Positions 47,746 to 59,600 of a DNA stretch of 64,000 bases are shown here, one piece after another (position 1 is the stretch's first letter; each line of letters opens with the position of its first letter). Origin of the DNA: Campylorhamphus procurvoides (taxonomy: Eukaryota > Chordata > Aves > Passeriformes > Dendrocolaptidae); NCBI GenBank assembly GCA_013396655.1, contig WBMV01004989.1, positions 729,317 through 793,316 on the forward strand, read 5' to 3'. The notes beneath the pieces are model-generated. The model was given only the letters and a program-made list of their open reading frames with translations. It ran no database searches and was not told the origin of the DNA. The translations under genes were made by a program, and so were the position numbers.

Positions 47746-50700
47746 TGAGAATTATTCCTGCTCATGGCAGAGGGCGTTGTTTGTGGCCTAGATGACTGAG
47801 TGAGAGGCATTTGGCACTTAACAATTCTGACTATTCATGAAGCCTTAGCCACAAAAATCAGAAAGATACAGTTGTCAAAATACTGTGTTGTGCACTGTCT
47901 TATAATCTACATAATAGGTGCTAGGCAAGTCAATGGGCTGAATTTTTCCTAACTACTACCTTTCCTAGATTTGAAGTTGAATTGCATTTGCAATCTGGCT
48001 TTGCTTTGCAACTCAATGTATCTAAACCCAAATCTCAGCTAACTTCATGGAACAACAAGAGGAAAACAAAAAGCAGGAGAATATAAAAGGATATCACTGA
48101 GGTAGGTTGTCATTCCTCAGAACATTTGGAAAAAGTTATGCTTATTCCACTGAAAATACCAGCCAGCTTCATACAAAATATTATGTAATTTATAGACATT
48201 ATATTGAATTGATCAGTGCTAGAAACATCCAGTTCAGCATCTTCATAAAAACAGAAAAATTAACACCTTGTGCAAAAGCCAAGAATGGGATGTATGATTA
48301 GTAGCTCATATCTTGAATGCAAATACTTCAGGAGACAGAAACATTAATAGGATTTGATATACTTATAAAATGTTAAATATTGATATAACTGTTCATCAAA
48401 TATGTTAATTCTTAAATGCTTTGGCTAATATCCCTTGTCAGTGCCCACTCTCTACTCATTGACTATGAAATCAGAATTAAACAAGCAAAAGATAGACAAT
48501 ACACAATAGCTTAACTGGACAACAGGGTTATTCCTATGCACAAAACTATTATAGCTTCTACAAAGCAGTAAAATTATTAGACAAACACAGAATTGTGGAT
48601 TAACTCAGGATGTATGAAAATAATTACGCACTGATCTGTAATTTTCAAAATGAAAAAAACTAAATTGCATTATTTTCTAGATAAAATTCTTTATAGACTA
48701 AAAAAAAGGTAAGACTTGAAAATGTTGAGCTATTGGAGGAATGACATTCATAAAGTTTCAAAAAACTTCCTCATTAATTTAAATAACCATTGTTTGTACT
48801 GTTATCTATTTCAAGTGCATTTACATAGGAAGCATCATAGAGAAATAATCCTGGGTGATTACTGTAATGAACAAGACCAAAGCTCAATATGAGTGCAGAT
48901 TTTTAATTTTATACAACAAAATGTTGAAAAACTAAGTTCTTTATGTGATGAATGAAAGAAGAACACAGGAAAAATCCAAGATTATTCTCACTAACCAACT
49001 CATTTTAGCATAAATAAACATACAACTGTTCCTAGGGGATTCTGTGCTTAGCATTAGAAAGCAGAAAGAACTTGCTATGACCCACATTTTAGTTCACCCA
49101 TTTAAACATATCAATATTTTTAATAAAAATATTGTGAATTTCTCTTGTACAACACAGGCACATTTTAAGAGATAAATATTCAAAAAAATTCACTTGAAAC
49201 TTGATTGAGACATTTTAAAGTAAAGGAGAGAGGTTTAAACCACTAGGTTGGATTAATGTAAATTGATTTGTCCAAGGTTATTTGTTTATATAATTGAGGT
49301 AATAGAAGGAAGGCCCTGGGTCTCATAGAAGGTATGCTCTGAGACATCCCATCCTGTCATCATGCTCAAAGCAGGTTCACAACAGGGCATATTCCATTTA
49401 GGCAGGGAAAATTCAATTAGGATCATTTGTGGACTCAAGGATCCCACTGGGGATCAGGATAGGCAATATTCAGATTTCATTGTCTTACGATAATATATGC
49501 CAATGAAAGACATTTTTTTACCTGCCTCGTGCTCCCCCTTGTGTTTTCATTAAGTCCATTAATAGAGTTTGATATCAGACAAAAAAAAGTTATTTTTATG
49601 GTATATTTTATTAATTGTATTTAATAAAAACTCGACATAATTAACTACAATTGACAGTGAAAAAAGATTGTCAAACCTACACAAAATTATTATTTTGGCA
49701 CTGCATGAGGACTATAATGAAAAAAATCAGCATATACAGAAATAGAAAATAATTAAAGAATAAACTTTAAAAAAAGAAAACAAACCAACAGCAAAAGGAC
49801 CCCCAAACACACAATATTTAAATATTTTCTGGGATGAGATACAGTTTTTCCTTCACTGTACTGTCAACTAAGTACATATGTTGGCCCAACTCTGAAAGTC
49901 ATAGCAAAAACTTATGAAAACTGGAAAAATATTTAAGACTTCATCATTTCAAACATGCAAATAGCAGAGTTAGCAACATTAAAATTTCAAAATCATGAAT
50001 GAGACATTTAAAGTCTAAAGGTCGACTGAAGCAATGATTAAATGTGAAACTGTCTTGGATCTGTCCTTTTGATTTTTAATGTATTCTTACCCTCCATGCT
50101 ATGAATGTCTCACAGCTACAGAAATGTCAAGTGTCCAAAATGTAAGTAAGCTGGTTTTGGTTCACAGAGCAAGAGTTCCTATAGCCCAGTGATCAACTCC
50201 ATCCAACTTTACCCCAATATAAGAATGCTGATTAATCAGTCATTGCTCCTCAGGCACACAAATACTGGTTTCTTAGCCATGATTCTTTCCTACACTACCA
50301 CTGAAGTGTTAGTGGAGGAAAGTCTGTACTTTTCTTGCAGCAGTTTTCATCCTCTTCTTTTCCACAGTAGTAGCAAAGGTATATATTCTGAGCATTAGTC
50401 TTTGTAGAACTGAAATTCCTGTGAATCCTTTTAGTAGAATGGCTGACTTCTGTGAAGACTTAAGATACTATACTGAACACAATAGATGAAAATTAAAACA
50501 TGAAAGACATTGAAAGACAATGTCCAAATGACATAAAATTAATAAACCTTAATTTAAACACATGAGGAGCAGGAAACTTGCTAAAATACCTGTAGGACCA
50601 GTAAGTAACCAAACATAGAAGGAATGTTCAGAAAAGATAAAGCTATTGTAGGAAAACTCAGCAAATGTTTTCTATTTGTTTACCCTGTAGAGAAGCACAG

Positions 50701-50825
50701 GAAGGATTCTCCATAATACCCCCTTTCCTATGCAGAACTTATCGGAGATCTTGCTGATGTTGAACTTCTGGAAGAATGTGGACCAAAAAGAAAAGAAAAA
50801 AAAATGTCTTATCAGAATGATCTGG
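47746..50825. other. Unique AT-rich non-coding DNA
   Basis: No gene or transposon is recognised. A few A runs occur (48,695-48,710; 49,768-49,790). Confidence 0.55.
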
Positions 50826-51404
50826 TACCTGCTGCAGAGTTCAACAAGTCTGAAGTCTTGCTTCACAGAGCTATTGGAGTCCTTTACAAGAACAAGGATG
50901 ATCACATATCACTACTCAATCCTGGTGAGGCCACATCTGGAGTATTGTGTCCTGTTCTGGGCTCCTCAGTACAAGAAAGATAAGGACCTACAGGAGAAGA
51001 TCCAGGAGAGGGCCACAAAGATGATTTGGGGTTTGGAGCATCTCTCTTATGAGGAGAGACTGAGAGGGGTTCTCATTAATGCTTATGAATATCTTCAAGG
51101 TGGGTGCCAAGAGGATGGTGCCAGACTCTTCACTGTTGCCCAGTAACATGATGAGGAACAATGGCCTAAACTAAACCAAAACACAACACATTACACTTGA
51201 ACATGAACACAAACTTCTTTACATTGAAAGTAGCGGAGCGCTGAAACAGGCTGCCTGGGGAGGTTGTGCAGTCTTCCTCTCTGAAGACATTCAAAACCCT
51301 CCTAGACCTGTTTCTTGCTCTGGGTGACCCTGACTTGACAGGGGGATTGGGCTAGATGATCCCTAGAGGTCCCTTCCAACCCTAATAATTCTGTGATTCA
51401 GTGA
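50826..51404 (+). pseudogene. CR1 LINE: C-terminal ORF2 remnant plus 3' UTR and tail
   Basis: The open frame at 50,730-51,146 (138 codons) is not a host gene. From residue ~65 it reads LVRPHLEYCVLFWAPQYKK, followed by LQEKIQERATKMIWGLEHLS, YEERLRGVLI and GGCQEDGARLF, the conserved C-terminal end of CR1 reverse transcriptase. Just upstream, GAGTTCAACAAG...GTCTTGC matches a more 5' ORF2 segment, so an internal deletion joins the two. The 3' UTR follows: TTTACATTGAAAGTAGCGGAG, CAGGCTGCCTGGGGAGG and GGGCTAGATGATCCCTAG, ending TCCCTTCCAACCC with AATAATTCTGTGATTC. It is the best preserved CR1 here but lacks the endonuclease and palm domains, so it cannot transpose itself. Confidence 0.92.
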
Positions 51405-52174
51405 TAAGCATAAGGAAACCTGGGGAATATAATCTCTCCAGATCTCCAAGCGGTCTAAAAGATATTAATGAAAAGAAATTGCTATGGGGCAATGTGAAGA
51501 TTCTAATCCGCATAAGTAATAGGCTAAATAGTAGGAATCATATAGTAATAAGAATTAGATCACATAATAGAAATAACTGTGCTTTCATCATATGCCCAGT
51601 TAGCAAGCTTATCACTTGGTTCTAAATGATTATTAAGATTAATGTCCATATACCCTGTCTGCCTCACCATTAATGGATCTCACTGTTTTTCAAAACCTCA
51701 TTGGTCGTAACTTAGACTTATTTAGCTCCACTGATTTACTCTTGGGGAGGACTTCCAAAACACACCAATGTGCATTAGTTTAGGAAGTCACCTTAGCTTC
51801 TCCAGTAGGAGACTGCACTTTTGATAAAAGTAGGAGGTTTTGCTATATAAGTTTCATTCCTGGCTGTTGGGTCCATATCTAAAAAGAACAGAGATGTAGC
51901 GGGTAGACAACATTTTGTTTCTGTCGGTCTTGGTCCATATGTCTACATAGGAGACTTCAGCAGATAAAGCAAACGCTTCTTGTCTACTGCATTTTAATTG
52001 ACCAGAAACTGAGAACTGGTCAATATCTTCAGGCTGCAGCTTTTCATCCCTCAATTGCTCAATTTACAAGTGGCTATTTACCTGTTATCTTGTCCTCTCT
52101 TTTCATTTTGGAAATGGATACCAATTTTTTTTACATATATGTCTTGATTTAGCAGTGCCAGCATTTGCAATCTT
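51405..52174. other. Unique spacer between two convergent CR1 copies
   Basis: About 770 bp with no recognisable gene or repeat, lying between the 3' ends of a forward and a reverse CR1. Confidence 0.5.
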
Positions 52175-52622
52175 AGAATCACACAATCTTGTAGGTTGGA
52201 AAAGACCTCTAAGTTCATTGAGTCCAAATGTCAACTGTTGTCCAACTCCACCACTAACCCATGTCCCTAAGTACCCCATCTATGTGTCTTTTATTTAAAC
52301 ATCTCCAGGGATGGTTACTCATCCAGTTCCCTGGACAGCCTGTTCCAATGCTTGAACACCCTTTTGGTGAAGAAATTTTTCCTGATATCCAATCAAAACC
52401 TCTTCTGGTACAACCCAAGGCCATTTCCTCTTGTCCTGTCAGTTGTTCCTTTGCAGAAGAGACTGACCTCCACCCAACTACCTTTCAGGTAATTGTAGAG
52501 AGCGGTAAGGTCTCCCCTGAGCAACCCTGGCTCCTTCAGCCACTCCTCCCCAGACTTATGCTCTAGACCCTTCCCCATCTTCGTTGCCCTTCTCTGGACA
52601 TTGGCACCTCAATGTCTTTCTA
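52175..52622 (-). mobile_element. CR1 LINE 3' fragment
   Basis: Forward sequence AGAATCACACAATCTTGTAG, then GTTGGAAAAGACCTCTAAG, is the antisense CR1 terminus. It continues without major gaps through CATCTCCAGGGATGG, CCCTGGACAGCCTGTTCCAA, GGTGAAGAAATTTTTCCTGA, CCTCTTGTCCTGTC, GGTCTCCCCTGAGCAACC and TTGCCCTTCTCTGGACA, to about 52,622. It lies on the reverse strand, about 450 bp long, 5' truncated, and well enough preserved to be fairly young among the copies here. The 101-codon frame inside it is spurious. Confidence 0.95.
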
Positions 52623-54054
52623 GTAGATTCTTGTAGATTGACAATTATGTGGAAAACCCTTAATTTTGGTTTTAAGTACACAGCTAACTGCAGATCTTTT
52701 TTGTCCTTTAAAATATGTGCTATTTGAATCTCAGGTTGGTTAGACTGTCAAAGTTAGAAGCAAATATTATAAAATCTTAGGCTTACTCTTCATACACTGA
52801 AGGCATATGAAAAATACAAAGAGAAATACTATTGCTGCCAACTGTTTGCGAAGAAAATTGTATGTGTATATAGATGCATGTATATATATTTGATGTGTCC
52901 CAATGCTGGTACATGCATAATAGTGATGCTCTATATAGACATTTTGATTAGGGGTTTTTTCCCCCACCAAAAATTGGTGGCTTTGAGAGTTCCACAAATG
53001 TGAAATTTTATTGCATAGAAGTGAATCATCCTCATTGCATGGACAGATGTTTGCATCTGACAAAAGGGGAATGAACTTGTATGACAGTAAAATGTGGAGC
53101 TCCAAAAGAAAGGATCACTAAAAATAAACAGTTACACAGAGATTCAGTGTAAATCATTGGAAGTATAGTTTTCTCAGCAGGAAGCTGATAGAGATTTCTG
53201 AAACTAATTCAGACTGAAAATGAATAAAATGGAAGAAAATAACAAATATATTAAAAAAGACATGCAGGGCACCTCTCTGCATCTTCTTTCATAATACAAT
53301 AGGGAGGAGATATTAAATTATTAGCTGAAGATAATTTTAATTATGCTGAATCTGAAAATGAGAAATGGCATTATACCTCCATGCAACATCATTAACTGAT
53401 GAAATGCACCATGTGTCAGAAGATTCACAGGATATAAAAAGACATTTATATGACTAAGAAAATAAGTATAAAATTATTTACATCTTTATTCTCACACAGA
53501 CACAAAGTCCCAATTGCTAAGCCATTTTGCTTAATGTGAGCATTTCTCTTTAAACACTTTAAACTCTTAATATGTTGATAAGCCAGTCCTGTGGTTTTGC
53601 ATATTATTCAAAGAAAATTCTGGAGCTTGACACAGTAGATGGCATAAAAAATTAAGAAGGTAGAAAAGATTTCAGACCAGTTGTGGCAGTTCCTGTATTG
53701 TATTGGTTCAGAACTCAGGAAGATGGTCATGAGAGTTATCTGCGCATGTTCCTCCATCTTTCCCCTAAGAACACAACTATGTTTTTGAACCTCCAAAAAT
53801 TTTGCTCCCACATATTTTTGTTTAATAGCTATCACTTGTTAAATTCATATGACCTTCCAACCTATCCCTGTCAGAGATGTAGGAGATAAAAGGGACAAAG
53901 GAAAGAATTAAAACAATGGATGGGACCCTATTGTTATCCCGTAAAAAGGAGGAAAACAACTGCCTACTACGTGTGCAGGACTACCTTGCTCAATGAGAAC
54001 AATGGAAAATGGGTATATATTTATTGGCTTATGTCACTGTGGGAGACAGTGAGG

Positions 54055-54087
54055 CTTTTTTTCTCTTTTTTTTCTTTTTTTTTTTTC
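54055..54087. repeat. Polypyrimidine T-rich tract
   Basis: About 30 bases of T interrupted by single C residues. Low complexity. Confidence 0.85.
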
Positions 54088-54686
54088 TGCTAGCCCATTT
54101 CTTTCTGTCCACCCATTTCTGAAGAATTAGAAATTAACCAGTGCTGTGGAGAAGATAAAGCAGAGTGCACAACTCTACTTGTGTCTTATGTGTCTTATAT
54201 AGAAAGAACAATTGCTAGAAACTCATTGGAATTAGATACTTAACTGCATGACTGCTTTTTACTGTACTGGAAAAATCTGGTGGCCTAAGTGAGTTTGGTG
54301 TTTTAAGTGGTCCCTCCAAAGCCTACAAATCTTGAGACTGTGTTTCTAAACATATTTGTTCCAAATTCAATGGTCATTTCAGACAGACTGACTGGGTAGT
54401 CTTCAAGATTCATTTTTATTTCAGGAAAGTATAAGAAACTCCTTATTTCACTAAAGAAAGCTTTGTCTGGCAGGACCATTACAACAGTACTACTGTTTGG
54501 GGTTACCAAGTAATGGCTGAGGAAAAGTAATGAACCCAGTGATGTGTTGTCCTGAACATTTTCTCTGCTTTGAAGTTGTCATACAGTTAGATTTACAGTA
54601 GCATAGCAAACAGGAAAAGCTCACAGTTAATAGCAATAATTAGCAATTTTTTTATGTCAGATAAACTGGACATGTAAATCTGTCTG

Positions 54687-54733
54687 GAAAAAATAAAATA
54701 AAATAAATAAAATAAAATAAATAAAATAAAATA
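54687..54733. repeat. (AAAAT)n/(AAAT)n microsatellite
   Basis: Mixed AAAAT and AAAT units, about ten in all. Translated on the reverse strand it gives the Phe/Leu/Ile/Tyr-rich stretch of a chance frame. Confidence 0.9.
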
Positions 54734-57700
54734 GAAAGCCAGAAAGACTAGGTATGACACAAACCAGCAACTTGGTAACCAGTCAGTATTTTTCATTGCA
54801 CTTCTTAGAAAGTGAGCCTGTATGACTATCCTGCCTGTTTGTACATCTGGCAAACAATTGTCCCTTCCTTTACAATAGCTTTTGAACCAATTGGCCAATT
54901 TCAGTTAAATACAGCTCAGATGTTAAGGTCTCAAAGGTTAAATTCCTCCAAATTTCATGAAAAGAGACAGCCAGATCAAGCAAATACAATCAATCTACAA
55001 AATTAATGTCACCACTAAAGGGAAAATTGAATTCTGAGCTGAAATGTTTGGGGTTTTTTGACACCACAGAATCTATTTCAGATAGAAAGGAGTATAGATT
55101 CATCATTGTTGACAAAAAAAAAGTTGCTCTTGAAAGTCACAAAGGCACTCTATATATGATTTTGTGTATTGTCATCAATATGAGATCCATTATCATTTTC
55201 ATCTAATTCAAATTTTTCATCCTGCATCATTTCTACAGTGAATATTATAATTTTGCTCCATTTTTGCAATGAAGCACTCTTTCATTTCCTAGACAAATCA
55301 GCAATATTCATTTTCTTAATTATGAATACTAGGATATGAAACAGAGAATTAACACATGATGTAGGTAACAGGAGTTCTGTGTTCATTTCCTTTGATGAAT
55401 AAATAATTGGTTATTTGATTAATAAATAATAATATTTGTTACCATTTTTCTCCAAAACTTCAAAAAAAATCCCCAACTTCCTGACATTGTTTTACTAGAT
55501 ATTACCTAACAGCACTCTTTTGGGTTCAGGAAATAGTTCTACTCAAATTTTTCAGCTGAAGAAAGTGGGGCTATGCAGTTTCAGAAATATATTTTGTCTC
55601 CCTAGAAAGTCACAGATTCTGTGTTGCAAGTTCCTATGCTCTTTCAGACACTGTGAACAAAAGAGGGAGTGAAAGGAGGGATAATCAAAAAGTGAAGGTG
55701 TGGGTTTTTTTCAGAAATAGATTCACCCAGAATCTATTAATCTAGGCAGAGATTAAGAACTCATTCCATTTTGTGATTGCAATTGAATCATGACAGCAGT
55801 TCTACAGATACATGTTTTAACTGCAAAAAATATTTATGCACATTGTGATTTTTTGTCCTGGGTACCTTTCTCACAGTAACTGAGGCATATAGGAGAACAT
55901 GCAGAGAAACAGTGCAACCCAGAGTATTTCCTCCAAGGTCTCGCATGCAACAGTTAGCGACAATGGTAAAGTCTCGTTAATGTACAAGTCTTCCCTTTAG
56001 TTTTCTTTTGTTTAGTTTATTACTTTATCATTGGACCACCTTGCCTTCATTGTTTTGCTTTAGCTCCTCATTTTTCTCTGCGTTATTTTAAGAAAGACAA
56101 CTCTGAAGATGGATTAATGTATTTTCCAGCCCTTGTCATTTAGAAGATCAGAAGAATTTCAAAACACTAAAGATGCTGAAGAACTACAAAAATTGTCTAA
56201 ATTAAGGACACAAGGAAAAATATTTTACTTTTTATTTTCTCACTTAAGAGAATTGCAGCAGAATCAAGAACAAACTGCCCAGCAGGCCTTCTACTGCCTC
56301 ACTTCATGAAGTAAAGCCATGAAACTACTAAAAGCATTTGGTCCTAAGTCAATTGCACCAATTTACCTATAAGGATGCAAAGACCATTTCCACCAGATCA
56401 TTCTAGTGAAAGGTTCCTAGCTAGTTACTTGTAGTTATATCCACAAGCATAGAGTCTGGAGATATCTGCTCACAAATCCACCCTGGAATTGAGGAACTGG
56501 TCACGTCCCTCTAATGGAGTAAATGACAAACAGGTTTCAGAATGTCTGCATTAAGCTGAATGTCAACTCTCAGATACCTTGTGACACACATGCCTAAAAC
56601 AAACACAATTTGCAGTTTTTTTGTCACAACCCTGTATCTTCTGTAAGAGGAGATATTCTGCAGCTCACTATGTAGTTAATTGAAATAGAGAAAAATAAAC
56701 AAGAATCTCATGTCCTGAAAGATTTAGTCAGGTCTGATAATAAACAGCACAAAAAGCTTAGCTTTCAAATAATCCAGCATCTATATTAATGTTGCTATTT
56801 ATCTTCCAAACTTACTGGCTTATCATAAGTAAAACAAAAAAATAACCCTCTGGAAGTATTTTTATTAGACACAAGTTCTCCTTGGATTGATACTTGTAAA
56901 ACTGGTTCATTAGTCAAATTACTTTGATAAGACATCTTTCACAAGCAATATTATTTGGGGGATTTTAGGATAGGACCTCAAGTTAAAGACAAACATGTTC
57001 ACTCCTATTTGTGGAAGTAATCATTATGACATTGTCTTCTATTAAACTGTACCGTAAGCAAAGCAAAATTTTCATGTCCTATTGCTGCTACACATTTATA
57101 ATACTCCTCACAAGAACACCTCAAGTTCAAGAGATCTTTCATAAACAGGAGTCTGATAATGTCTTTCTGAAAATGCCAATTATAGCATGCTACAAATGGC
57201 TTTATTAAAATTAATTAACCAGCTTTTCTGAACATATTGTTTGCATTCTGCAACCTTGCTGTGACCCCCAGCACTTTTACATAAATTTCGTACAATCCAG
57301 TTGCTGAATAAACCAGAAATTTTACTACAGACTTAAATACAATGAACACAACTTATGTAGCATAAGCAACTTACATTTTTATTTAAATTTACTGTAAAAA
57401 TTAGCACAAAAAGCAGTAGTGCATTAGGGAAAGGAAAATAATAAGACCTGTAAAAGTATTACTAGGTTTCTACATTATTATATGTGAACTTCAAGCTGTG
57501 GCAATACCCAGTCTAATTTTAAGCACACTGTTTCAGCTATTGACTGAAATCAATCTCACGGCAACATCATGGAGTTTTGTTTAGGCAAATTTACTTTTAC
57601 TATGTATGGTGTAGGCATATTTTTACTTTTCTGAAGTTTTGGGTAAAAGATTAAAAAAGATATTGTATGTATGGTTTATATATACTACTATGTATAAACA

Positions 57701-58485
57701 TCAGAAAACCATGCACTGAATTAGAATTCTGCATGTGAAAGCTTGTATCAAAGATGTGTTTCCACAAAAGTAAATGTTTTACTGAAGGATTTTTTATTTG
57801 TTTGTTTATGTTGAAGTTTTACAAACTGTAACAATGAAAGTATTTGAGTAAAGTAAAAGAGAAAAATCAAGAAAACTACTAAAATAGAAATGTATGTATA
57901 TAGGGTGTATTGTTTCTGCTACTATTTGCATACTGTGCAATGTAAAGGTCACTTTACAATGGTGATGCTGTGCAATAACATTCTTTAAAGAGTAAACATA
58001 TTTACCAGGAATATGTTCTGACTTGATATATTTAGGAATATTTGAATGCTGGATTGTTTGAAAATCTAATTAATCTAATTAATATAAGCAGGCCTAGTTC
58101 TTCATACTTTATTTATCTCTGCATCTTTCAACTCTATTATGTTCTATGTCATTTTTCTATTAGACATTCTCACAGAAGTTTTTTCTTTAGGTTTGCATAA
58201 TGTCTAGTAAAGGTTGGGGGAGAGAAGAGGAAAATTTTGATGGGAATCTTTAAAATAAAAATGTTAACAAAATTGATATGGCTTGTCATAAGTAAAGGGA
58301 GAAATCTTCCATATGAGCAATTCCTCCCTTCCATCTATTATTCCTAAACACATTTGTTTCCAAATACAAAGGAAACCTCATTTATGTTTTTCGGTTAACT
58401 ATCTACTTCCAACTGCTTGAATTAATAGTGATATAATACTAAAATATTTTTTACTCTGCAGCTGTGATATTGTGAAAGAAAACTG

Positions 58486-58536
58486 AAAAAAAAGAAAAAA
58501 AGTCATGGATGTTGACTATAAAAAAAAAAAAAAGAA
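58486..58536. repeat. A-rich low-complexity tract
   Basis: Two A-rich segments, the second with about 15 consecutive A, separated by a short unique stretch. No retroposed body was recognised upstream. Confidence 0.7.
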
Positions 58537-59038
58537 GATTGAACTCTTTTGGTTTCTTTTACTACAGCTACACAGAGTACTGCTGGCTCCAAAATTGTCA
58601 TTCTGTGTATCACCTGCAGCACATCTTCTCAGACTACAGAATAATATTCTATGGAACACTTTAGAAATCTTTAGTCTCTTTTTCTGATGACTTTCAAAGA
58701 TTAATAATTTCCCTAAACTATTGATATCGTCCTCCACTGCCCTGACTCTGAACAGAGTATCTTTCTTTTTAGAACAGTGATCTTTTTTCACTAGGGAAAA
58801 TATGTTCCTTCGCAGCTGAGCAAAGGGACTGAGCGAAGGAACTGAGCTATAAGATGGAGCCACAGACATGCAAACTTCAGCCCAAAGCTTGACTTTACAT
58901 GTTTGCTTTGGCTTGTAAGCCTTAGAGTTTGAAACACTCCCTTTTTCTTCCTGTTAAACAAACTTGATATGACATTTCCTGTAATGTGATTAGCTCTGGT
59001 GACAACTTCATAGTCACTTTTAGAGTATATCTATACAT

Positions 59039-59089
59039 TGGTTTTGGGTTTTTTTGTTGGTTTGTGGTTTGTTTGTTGGTTTTTTTTAA
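59039..59089. repeat. Degenerate (GTTT)n/T-rich tract
   Basis: GTTT and GGTT units mixed with T runs. Low complexity. Confidence 0.8.
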
Positions 59090-59309
59090 AGAACTGCAAA
59101 CAGCGGAATGGCTATCATATAGTATTTTGAACGCATTTAAAGCATAGCTAGAAAAACTTTGGGAAAAATTCCACAAGTGAGAGAAACCTTGTATAGGTTC
59201 TGAGCTATGCCTATGTGTAAAGATAGAAGTTATGAAAATTAAAAAAAATGTTACACTTTTTTTTGCTTCATTTGTTTACAGTTACTCTAGCTATAATATT
59301 GGATTTTAT

Positions 59310-59358
59310 TTCTCTCCCCTCCCTCCCTGCACTCCCTTCTTCCTTTCATCCTCTTCAA
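59310..59358. repeat. Polypyrimidine (CCCT/TTCC) tract
   Basis: Almost pure C/T on the forward strand with TCCC and TTCC units. Confidence 0.7.
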
Positions 59359-59369
59359 CTATATTCAGG

Positions 59370-59600
59370 CTGCCTGATCAAAACAAATTACAGGACAGCC
59401 TTATAAATTAGTTACAGTAGACTAATGTCTAATGGTGACATGTCTGTTTTGCCATGGTGATGCTCATCCTCCAGAGGTAATGTCACCTGGGTTGTCAGAC
59501 AAGCAACAGCATTTTCATAAATAATCAATGTGATGCTAATACAGGATGATTTGTGATGCCTTATAAAAAGTTTGGTTGGGTTTGATTGAGTTTCCCTCAA
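59370..59600. other. Candidate conserved non-coding element (inference)
   Basis: Repeat-free and frame-poor, with an 8-bp inverted pair: GGTGACAT near 59,434 and ATGTCACC near 59,481. It also has CCATGGTGATG and ATAATCAATGTGATG. The density of homeodomain- and TGACA-type sites suggests regulatory DNA. There is no alignment to prove it. Confidence 0.25.

Larger units (their letters stand above)
52623..59038. other. Unique AT-rich non-coding DNA
   Basis: Apart from the simple repeats listed separately, nothing is recognisable. Frames of 60-117 codons occur on both strands without domains. Confidence 0.55.

Noticed and set aside
50730..51146. 138-codon forward open frame as a host gene
   Set aside because: Its C-terminal half is the conserved end of CR1 reverse transcriptase and the following DNA is the CR1 3' UTR and tail.
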